A stretch of 64,000 bases of DNA, from positions 3,018,368 to 3,082,367 of the forward strand of contig CM046335.1 of NCBI GenBank assembly GCA_025403435.1. Direction: 5' to 3'. Of this stretch, positions 55,573 through 64,000 are shown piece after piece. Made by a program: the position numbers and the translations under genes. Position 1 is the stretch's first letter. Every line of letters starts with the position of its first letter. Source of the DNA: Artocarpus heterophyllus (lineage: Eukaryota; Streptophyta; Magnoliopsida; Rosales; Moraceae). The notes under the pieces were generated by a model. That model saw only the letters and a list, made by a program, of their open reading frames with translations. It ran no database searches and was not told the DNA's origin.

Positions 55573-56389
55573 CGGGGGACCCGATTAAGCCAGGACAAAC
55601 GCTACTCAGAATCAATTAGACGTACGAATTCCGCGATAGGCCGAAATCGCCCAAGGAATTGAACAATTTGGCACCGGGCGAGAAATCTCCGGGAGAGATT
55701 CGCAGGCATTGAAAGCACGAAGATCGAACGGAGAAAGCAAGAGAGAGAAAGGAAGAGATGAAGAGAGAGATAGGGAAGGAAGTGAGCGGAGACGCCTGTG
55801 TGTAGGAAACCCTAATTTCCAGTGCGAGGAAGAGAGAGAGACTTTTAGGAGGGGTACAATAGAGCGTTTTTAGGTGGAAGAATTGTACTCAAACAGAGAT
55901 ATGTGTTGGTTGGATGGGAGTGAGACTAAAGTGCGCCGTAGCGGCTTAAGTTAGTGTACTCACCTAGTGGGCAGTGTGCTAGCGTGCGCCTGTACTGTTC
56001 AAGTTGCGCCCACACCCTGAGCTAGGCCACCGTTTCCTTCTTTCTTTTGGGTTAAACTCTTAACAAACTGATGTCAAAGTTTTGAACTCGGAGCCCTTTC
56101 AAGTTCAGTTTGACTGTGACTGACAACATCTTGTGTGGGCTTTAGCCCATAATTTCCGAACCAATTTTCCTAACCCTGGCCCACCTTATAGAAATACGCA
56201 TAATCGCACCCAAAATAAAAAATGTTAAAAAAGAGAATTTTTATAAACGTAATCTTTTAACGTCTATTTTTTATAAATGCAATACTACATATATTTATTC
56301 GTGACATAACTAACAAGTAATATGAATAAAAGTATGGCACAAATTTTTTAAAGTGTAACATAAATAAAGATAACTTTTAAAAGTGTGCT
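55573..56389. other. HUA2 leader and promoter region
   Basis: Immediately upstream of the HUA2 ATG the DNA is GC-richer with AGAGAG tracts (about 55740-55850), as in many plant 5' untranslated regions. No clear TATA box. Beyond 56000 it becomes AT-rich intergenic DNA. Confidence 0.5.
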
Positions 56390-56654
56390 ATTGGCTTCGA
56401 TCGATTGCAAACCAATCGTGTATTTAGTTAACCTTTTTTGTCACTACAGGTTTGATCTTCCAAGTGTCAATTCAACGAGATCGATTCACACAATCTGACG
56501 ATTATGAGTATATCCAGTCAAGAGCTTTAGACGTAGGGAGAGCTTGATTCTTATGGCCTATCATAGACCTGTCCCACTATCGCGGTTATTTCAAGCACTA
56601 TCATCCCTACTTCGTTAGTTAGAAGTCACAACTTCTCCTCATCTTCTATAGGTA
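56390..56654 (+). mobile_element. Truncated older LTR, interrupted by another LTR
   Basis: This segment matches internal parts of the LTRs at 56655-57300 and 63741 onwards: ACAGGTTTGATCTTCCAAGT, then CCCACTATCGCGGTTA, GAAGTCACAA, CTCATCTTCTATA. It stops at the point that corresponds to the TATA box, where the next LTR begins. Ends approximate. Confidence 0.6.
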
Positions 56655-57300
56655 TGTTGGGGTGCAATTTAGTCAGGCCCAAATTGCTAGCAAGTTTGGG
56701 CAGTCCAATGTTGAAACTAGTTGAATAGATCGAATGGAATCAACTGAAGTCCGATCGAATTAATGATTCATATTGTTCGCTTGATTCGATTATATCTCTT
56801 TGCTGGAGGCATTTCATTCTTGATTGTTTAAGATGATTTGTACACATTTTCGATGTCTTCATTCGATCGGATCAATCGGGAAGAGTAAACGGTAATTAGC
56901 ACGAACTGACGGTTATAACACGTCTAGTTGTGGACCGAAATATGGGCAATGAGTGATTCTTGCAGCCCATCACCAATCGACATATGTCCTACTATTGCGG
57001 TTACTTACAGTACACTATCTCACTCTGTCAGACAGTTGAAAGCCACGATTCTTCCTCATCCTCTATATAAGAGGATGGTTGCTTCATTGTACGATACACA
57101 GATAGATACAAAAATTCTATCCATCTGCTTTCTCATCTCTTTTTGCCCTCTTGTAATCTGTACCCGAAATACTATAGTGAATTACAGTGGACGTAGCTCT
57201 TCATTAACAGATTGAACCACTATAAACCTCGCGTGTTACTCTTGTTACGGCATTATTTAATTTATCTCATTCTAATCTTGCATTTCAACTCGAGCTAACA
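56655..57300 (+). mobile_element. Solo LTR of a second retrotransposon family
   Basis: 646 bp, starts TGTTGGGG and ends CTAACA. CTCTATATAAGAG near 57063 is a TATA box within a short palindrome. The bases before and after (GGTA / GGTC) are only a near match, so no exact target duplication is claimed. No internal coding region follows; the LTR beginning at 63741 belongs to the same family but is too diverged and too far to be its partner. Confidence 0.65.
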
Positions 57301-59330
57301 GGTCCATTTAACAGTGATTTGGGAGCCCAAGTTCTCGAACAACCTAATCCAGAATTTTAATATTTGATTGTAGATTCCCCGTCTACAATGTATAGTATGT
57401 AATTTTCTCAAATATTAAATTTAAAATTTGAAATTATTTATTTTAAATCCACTTTTAATATTAGAATATGTAATATTTCTCAAACATCCTTCACAACAAA
57501 CCCCCATAATTAGTTTCAAAGAAGCAAATCCCATTACATCAAGAAAAGAAACAAATCCCTCCTTCCATATATTATGCAATAATCTTAGCCCATATTTTAG
57601 CCCCAGTTTGGTAAAAATGATTCCAACCATTTTTTGCAACAATCTTAGCCTCCGTTTGGCAAAAATAATTCTAACTCTTTTTAATAGTTTCAACCATCTT
57701 GTTACAGTGTTTTCTCTCAACCATTAAAATGATTCTAACTCTCTCCCGAACAGACTATTACCGTTTAGATTATCTTGGTTTTCTTTTTATTTTCGCATTA
57801 GACATTCTATATGAGTTTGGAAGGATGGGAAGAAATATGCTACGGAGGATATGGTCAGTAATTGTTCCTTTTTAGATAAGTGATTATTTGTTTCCAATTG
57901 TTAGAAATTGAAGGTTTGTGGAAATTTTTGAAAGATTTGGAAGCTCCAAAAAAAATCAAGTTTTTTTTTTTTTATTCTAGTTATGGTTAATTTATAGGAA
58001 TCATAATTTCTTTTTAATCTCAATAAATTTGCATCTTTTTTTTTTGTTTGCACAATATGACGGGGATTTTTTTCTTTACCTGAAGAGATTTTCTTCTTTA
58101 ATATTAATTGTTAGGGTATACCGGGAGGGATATTTGAGAAATACAATAGATTCTACTAATAAAAGTTGATAATTTTAAATTTTAAACTTCATATTTGTAT
58201 CTTGGGTGTTTTTAGAAATACTAATCGAAAAGGGGCGCGAAGTATGAAGCATGTTAACAAAAAAAAATAATAAAAATAAAACATTTTGGAAGGAAAAAAA
58301 TTGTTTTGGGATGAGAAAAAAAAAACCTTTTTTGGCAGCTAAAAATGGGGGAAAAAAAAACCTTTTCAAAAAGCCCAAAAAACATTTCGTAAAAAAGGAC
58401 AAAACATTTTAAACGCCCCGGGTACTTCATGTGAAACTTATTATTTCTTTGTAGTTGGAGAAAAAACACAATAATGCCCCCCCTAAAAGAGCACTTTTGA
58501 AGACTGTTCTCGTAAAAAGTTCTTTTCAAAACTGTCCACTTAATTAAAAAAAAAAGATAATTTATTGAAAGCCAAGTTACCATTCATTCTTTAATTAGGA
58601 AAGATAAGTTATTAAAAGTTTAAATTACCTTTTTCTCTTGCTCATTCATATAGTAGATTACTCCGGTTGCCAACACAAACCGTCAGCGTAGAACCTGCCA
58701 AGTTCTATCTTGGAACTCGCCAGATTCCGTTACGGAACTTGCAAAGTTTCGTCTCTAAAACTCGCTAGGTTCTATTGCGAAATTTATCATATTATTTATT
58801 TATTTTTTTAACAAAACAAAATTTACAATATTATGTGATTCTCGACAACAAACAAAAATCAAATCATAACCAAAATAAATCTGACAGCTAAAACGTAACA
58901 AAAGATTGATCACCATATTGCAAAAAAATATATAAATAAATAAATCCTAAGTAAGTTCTAATATTGAGGATCCACGATCTCTTATTATAGAAGCTCAGTC
59001 CCTTCACTCTATTGCTCTTCGTCTCGAGCTTCGTCAACATCTTTGCGCCCGACCCTACAACCAAATGAATCTCATCATCAACATTTCACAAATTTCATTA
59101 AAACAAACACCACATTTTAATCGAATCTAAAGCCTTAATCAAAAGCCACAAAAAATGTTCAATTTCCTTAACCTGTTTGATTGCAAAGAAAAACACAAGC
59201 ATTTTCAATTCCAAACTGAAATTAAAACATAAACATTACGATTATGCTTTCCTCGATTCAAAACTTTCAAACCATTTTCTCGTAGTGCATGCACAAGCTT
59301 TTCGTTAACAAGAATAAGAAACTTACTCAC
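57301..59330. other. AT-rich intergenic DNA
   Basis: No gene supported. A repeat-like segment at about 57600-57770 with two GTTTGGNAAAAATNATTC words and inverted AATGATTCTAAC words may be another small inverted-repeat element. Many poly-A/T runs occur at 57950-58600. Confidence 0.55.
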
Positions 59331-59590
59331 CAATCAATGGCGGAATCATCAGGAGTGAGGTAAAGATCGTGTCCGTACAGTTCGTTACTATTCGGGTACT
59401 TCACAAATTGATTGGCGAAGCCATGGGAGACAATTCGCGAGACCTCGTCAGTACAGGAAGGTGAGTACTAGCCGTACCACACGTTGGCGCTGCCTCCACA
59501 CTTCATCTCGACCGCTTTCGAGAAGATCTGGAAGGAATGGAGCTGAGCTTAGCCGACAATGATGGAGTGAACGAAATGGCGGCGCCATTG
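59331..59590 (-). pseudogene. PARP-like (SRO-type) gene fragment with in-frame stop
   Basis: On the minus strand a frame reads HSFQIFSKAVEMKCGGSANV, then WYG, a TAG stop (59468-59470), then RIVSHGFANQFVKYPNSNEL and a YGHDLYLTPDDSAID block, ending at a good splice donor (ATTG/GTGAGT at 59331). The order, with a helix before CGG-ANV, WYG, SHGF and YG-YL-P, resembles the PARP-like domain of plant SRO (SIMILAR TO RCD ONE) proteins. A TAA lies upstream in the same frame. It is therefore a decayed copy. The family call is from pattern memory and is moderate. Confidence 0.55.
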
Positions 59591-59599
59591 AACTAGGAG

Positions 59600-61408
59600 C
59601 GGTCGAGAAGAGAGAGTGACACAAATCTGGACTAAAAGAAGAGAGAGAACATAGATAGAGATGATGCAGAGGAGATAGAGCGAGGGAGGCAGAGAGAAAG
59701 AAATGAAAGAGGGGGTGCAAAAGAGAGAGAAGGTGGGAGGTGGGGAAAAAAACAAGGAGATGGACAGATACGAAGACAGAAGAGAGAGAATTAGAGTTTT
59801 TGATTTTTGACAGGGAACTATAACGGGCAAAATAATAAACGTGTAATTAATATTAAAAAATAAGAAAATTTATAATTTGAAAAAGACAAAAAGTAGAGAA
59901 TAGTTTTAGTAAATGGTATTCTTTGTAAATTTTTTATACATTTATGATAAATTTTTCTAATATTTATGTAAAAGATTTGGAGTGCAAACACATACCCTTT
60001 TTTATTGGTTAATGAATCTAGACCCAAGAGGTCCATTCAAACCAGCAGGCTAGTTTAGGTTTGGTATTGTTTGACAGCAAAGCCTAATTCGTTTTTTTTT
60101 TTTTTCCTTGCTTAAATATTCAAAAAATGTGTCTATTAATTTCCCATAATTCAACCCCTACGATACAATAAAACCTATTGTTTTTGCCCCTACCCACCGT
60201 CACGTTTTTTCAACCTTTGTAAAAACTCAAATTTTAATATGTCACAACTTTTTTGGTCTTAAATTCAATCGAGACTATTTTTCTTTTCTATGCATTTAGA
60301 ACAAGGAGAGACAAATTCTCATCAATATAATACCCTATCCAAACATATTATTGTCGTGTTGTTGTTGTTATTCAAATTTACACTTTAACCGCAAATTCAA
60401 GTGTCAATTTGGATTCCCTAATAAAAGGCATCAATTTAAATTGAAATTTAAACTACTATGTCATTTGATTCGCATGTTTAGAATGTTTTTAGTGGTTTTA
60501 AACTTATGGGTCTACAAAGATAGGCATTTAGTGAGCACAAGTTTCAAATCATTTAAAACAATAGGGATTGTTTAAAGCGGGTTAAAGTGTCGGTTTTGAG
60601 AATTGGACCCTCTTTTTGTTCTAATCATTTTTGTACCGTTCTCTATAGTATAAGCCTTTCTCCTTCTCATTTTCCTTCGTAGCTATAGTTTTTCAAACAT
60701 CAACTTTCTGATATGACATTTTATTATCGTTTTAAACATTTACATTTCAAATGCCAGTTTGAAACTACCATGCTAAGCACTCCTTGAAATACTGGAATGC
60801 ATTCTCCTGCTCTAGTTCCCAACATCTGTACATTCTTAAGCAATGACTCTTAAGGCTATGCATGTTTGTCTAAATGGTTAATGAATCCTTAATGAAATCA
60901 TAAAAGTCATAGAAAGGACCGTACACCAAGAGGTTTTCCCTCCCCTAGGCTTATGCCCTCAAGAATCAACCAGAGTCATATTGTCTATAAGTAGGTGCCC
61001 TCATTGTATATCGTCGAAACGCGATAAAACCAATAGGGCTCTATAGTGAGAGGTGAGTAAGGGGATTGCCTTGCTTTTTGTTGTGGAGCTTGCAGCCTTC
61101 CCACCCCTGCTTAGCGTTCCACTTATGATCCTGGATGTAGTGGAGGATTTTGATAATTGCACCCGAATGTTCCCCTTCCCTTTATAAGACCCTGTACAAT
61201 GCCAAATGAGGTTTCCAAGCTTCCTGTGTATTCATCCAAATCAAATCCATGAGAAAGTTATGGACACATTCACGAAACTATAAATCTTTGATCCTATGCA
61301 ATCAATGCCAATGGGTGTGCTTAAGAGCTAGTGGCAACCAAATACCTTTTCACGCTTAACCTGTTAAACTACATAAGTTCAAAACTATCAAGTTCAAATC
61401 ACAAAGTT
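59600..61408. other. Intergenic DNA, no gene supported
   Basis: 59600-59830 is purine-rich GAGA sequence. 60900-61370 is less AT-rich and its minus strand gives a short readable stretch broken by stops, perhaps a gene relic that I cannot identify. Confidence 0.5.
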
Positions 61409-63329
61409 TACTAGTAGAAATTGTAGATTACACGACAGTTTAAAACCGTCGTGGTATGTTTTCATGACGGTTTTTAAACTGTCGTGTAATCGTCCGTCGG
61501 AGTACCAACGAGACTTTAAAAACCGTTATGGATTCTTTATTTTGGTGGGGTTATGGGATCTTAAGATGAGGCTACTACGACGATTTTCACTAAAAACCGT
61601 CGTCAAACGCCAAGCTTACATGACGGTTTTTAGGAAAATCGTCATATAATCTATGCCTTACATAAAAACCGTCGTGTAAGGCTCTTGTTTCACGACCGTT
61701 TCACTAAAAACCGTCGTAAAAAAGTTGGTCTGAAGCTAAAAAAAATAACCAGAATTTCTAGTTTCCCACAGGATTAATGGTCTCGTGTTTTCACCATTAA
61801 TACAATGACCTAATTTCATAATCACATAATTATATTGAACTATAAAATTTTTACAAAATCATATATATATTTACATTGTAAAGTCATATACTCTTTTCAT
61901 GCTTGTATAGCAGTTCATAGAATTTTGGTGTCTAAGTCCATGCATGCTATCATGTGTGAGGTAAAGAAAGAAAAACAAAAATAAATATAATTAACAAAAA
62001 TTATGAAAATAAAATTAATTAACTAAAACACAAACACAAATACAAATACACAGTCATAGAAGCTTTTCATCAAACATGTGGTGGGCATCACAATAATATG
62101 TAGGCATCACAAACATATAAAAAGTAACCTATTCTCACACCAAAATGCTAAATGTTGTTCAAAGTTCTTTCAAACACTAAATACAAGTAACACATACTAA
62201 ATGCCAAATAACAAATTAATATAACTAATATTAAAACTAAAACTAAAGCTAAATAACCAAATAATACTAAGTTTAGAACTAACAATAACGCTAAAACTAA
62301 AAGTAATGGTTTGAAATTTACTAACGGTTTGTGGAGTCGGTGGAACAGCAAAGGACAAGTCGAATGATAGTGGAGTCGGTAGAATGTCAGGGGATGAGGA
62401 TGAACGGTGGTGAATGGCATCGGATTTGTTAGGTGGGTCATGGAGAGAGTGAAAGAGGAATGTCAAAGTCGGTAGAATGCCGTGGGGGTTGGGTTCGTCG
62501 GTGGCTAGGTCATGTGGGGAGGAGTTAGAGAGAGAAAAAGGTTTGAAAGTTAGCGGGTTTGAGTTAGAGAAATTTTGAATAAATAGGGAAGGCCATGTCG
62601 TTGGCGTGGGATTGAATTTTGGCGAAATACTAAAAATTTTGAATATGCAGAATATTTCATGATGGTTTTTAATAAAAACCATCGTGGAAGGACTTTCATA
62701 TAAAAACCACCGTGAAAGGTTCTCATGTTTGAAATTTTTAGTATGCCGTCAAATTTAACATTTCACAACGGTTTTTATAAAAACCGTCTGGAAAGTTTGT
62801 ATGTTTGAAATTTTTAGTTTCCCGCCCAAATTTTACGTTCGTGAAAGATTAAATTTTGGCAAACTAATAAAAATTTCAAACATGCAGAACCTTTCACGAT
62901 GGTTTTTGTAAAAACTGTCGTGAAAGGCTAAATTAGGCAGGATATTAAAAATTTCAAACATCCAAACATTCCACGACGGTTTTTAAAAACCGTCGTGAAA
63001 TATGAAATTTTCTAAATATTTTAAAACATTCCACGACGGTTTTTATAAAAACCATCGTGAAATGTTTAATCTTACATGATGGTTTTTTAAAAAACGGTCG
63101 TGATAGCTCTCGCCAATACTACAACGTTTTCGTCTTTTATAAAAACCGTCGTGAAATGTTTAATCTTACACGATGGTTTTTTAAAAAACGGATGTGGTAG
63201 CTCCCGCCAATACCACAACGGTTTTCATCTTCGCAAGCGTAACTCGTCGCGTTTTTTTTTCCTTATTACAACGGTTTTTGAGAAACGATCGTTAAATAAA
63301 GGTTGTATAATATTAAATTTGTTGTAGTG
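61409..63329. mobile_element. Non-autonomous CACTA (En/Spm) transposon
   Basis: 1,921 bp. The right end reads CACTACAACAAATTT on the minus strand, a typical CACTA terminus. The left end TACTAGTAGAAATTG is a degraded match (10 of 14). A 3-bp duplication GTT flanks it (61406-61408 and 63330-63332), as expected for the superfamily. Both subterminal zones are packed with ACGACGGTTTTT and its inverse AAAAACCGTCGT, often paired into palindromes; such arrays bind the transposase in this superfamily. The zones cover about 61430-61725 and 62655-63295. The middle has no transposase; the 161-residue minus frame at 62197-62682 has no family feature. Confidence 0.85.
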
Positions 63330-63332
63330 GTT

Positions 63333-63740
63333 CAAAACCAAACTATTGCATTATGTGTATCAAATGAACCCTCACCTTTTTGAATTTTTTAGTTTAAACT
63401 AAAAAGATTCAAATAAGGACAATTCAAACCGTAAATCCAAAACAAACTGTAGGAATTATGTCATTTCTTAAATAGTGTAACATTATTTTTAAATATAAAT
63501 AACGAGATGGGAGCATATTCCTTGATTTTCTCAATACGCACCCGACAATTGCTCTATGGTACTTTAAAGGTATTTAAAGTATAGCTTAATTAATTTTAAA
63601 TAATCACAAGAAAAAAATAATATAAATAAATGTGAAAGATAAATGTAATGTATATTCAAAATATTCAAACGGTTTAATATCTGTTCTGCATATTTTTGTC
63701 AACAGTTTTTTTTTTAATGTTAACTTTAAATGAGCATAAC
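63333..63740. other. AT-rich spacer
   Basis: No gene or repeat recognised between the CACTA element and the next LTR. Confidence 0.6.
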
Positions 63741-64000
63741 TGTTGGGGCACAATTCAGTCATGCTTAAATTGTCTAAAGGCCCAAAACAATGGCTTAGGT
63801 TTGCGATTAGTGTGAGTCAAGCAAAACCAAATGACTCAGCTATTCGACGTGATAAGTACCCTTCATACGTATAAATTGAGTTAAGGCTTTGATGGGGTCG
63901 ATCAGTTCGATCGATCATAAATTGTTATATGTTTTATTCGGATAACATTGTTACAGGTTTGTTTTCCAAGTATTCGTTCGATGGGGTCAATTTACATGAA
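63741..64000 (+). mobile_element. Start of an LTR, cut by the window edge
   Basis: TGTTGGGGCACAATTCAGTC matches the start of the LTR at 56655, and later blocks (TTACAGGTTTG, TTCCAAGTATTCGTTCGAT) match that LTR and the truncated one at 56390. Diverged copy of the same family. No clear polypurine tract precedes it, so it may be a solo LTR or a 5' LTR. Confidence 0.6.

Noticed and set aside
62197..62682. 161-residue minus frame inside the CACTA element
   Set aside because: Ser/Pro/Phe-rich with no transposase motif.
56655..64000. One full-length retrotransposon between the LTRs at 56655 and 63741
   Set aside because: No gag or pol in the 6.4 kb between, no primer site or polypurine tract recognised, and the two LTRs are strongly diverged.
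1..64000. CRISPR arrays, bacterial operons, tRNA or rRNA genes
   Set aside because: Looked for and not seen; the only regular arrays are the LTR 12-mers, CACTA subterminal repeats and microsatellites.

Overview
The window is nuclear DNA of a flowering plant, very probably a eudicot. Evidence: AT-rich intergenic sequence, spliced genes with GT-AG introns, and recognisable orthologues of plant-only families (HUA2/HULK, DVL/RTFL peptide, PORR organelle RNA-binding protein, plant glutathione peroxidase, 8-cysteine lipid-transfer-like protein). Species cannot be told from the sequence. Exon models were built by hand from splice consensus, reading frame and family knowledge; no search was run.

Layout. 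1-3918: gene-free AT-rich DNA with MITE pieces and short duplications. 3919-22449: one insertion of a Ty1/copia element of the Sirevirus type in the form LTR-internal-LTR-internal-LTR. Three 1,546-bp LTRs enclose two almost identical internal regions, and a single 5-bp target duplication (TTCCC) brackets the whole array. Each unit has PBS, gag, pol, a third ORF and several purine tracts. Unit 1 carries a 1-bp pol frameshift; unit 2 pol is open. 22450-30300: a lipid-transfer-like gene (minus), a PORR gene (minus), and repeats. 30400-35100: an eight-coding-exon gene for a CUE-domain coiled-coil protein (plus). 35100-41100: mostly duplicated AT-rich DNA, with a 49-residue DVL/RTFL peptide gene (minus, 36650-36799). 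41128-44382: glutathione peroxidase (minus, six exons). 46172-55572: HUA2-type PWWP/CID protein (minus, eleven exons). 55600-64000: gene-poor, with nested solo LTRs of a second family, a decayed PARP-like gene fragment, a 1.9-kb non-autonomous CACTA element and the start of another LTR.

The host genes are unrelated single-copy loci, not a pathway. The most interesting structure is the retroelement. (i) Its gag and pol are separated by stops in both frames, yet a consensus 5' splice site inside gag and a 3' splice site just before pol would join them exactly in frame. (ii) The third ORF is preceded by the same palindromic 12-mer array as the LTR promoter, followed by a TATA box inside an inverted repeat, so it looks as if it has its own promoter. 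(iii) The three-LTR tandem form with one target duplication points to very recent LTR-LTR recombination, or to an assembly effect that should be excluded.
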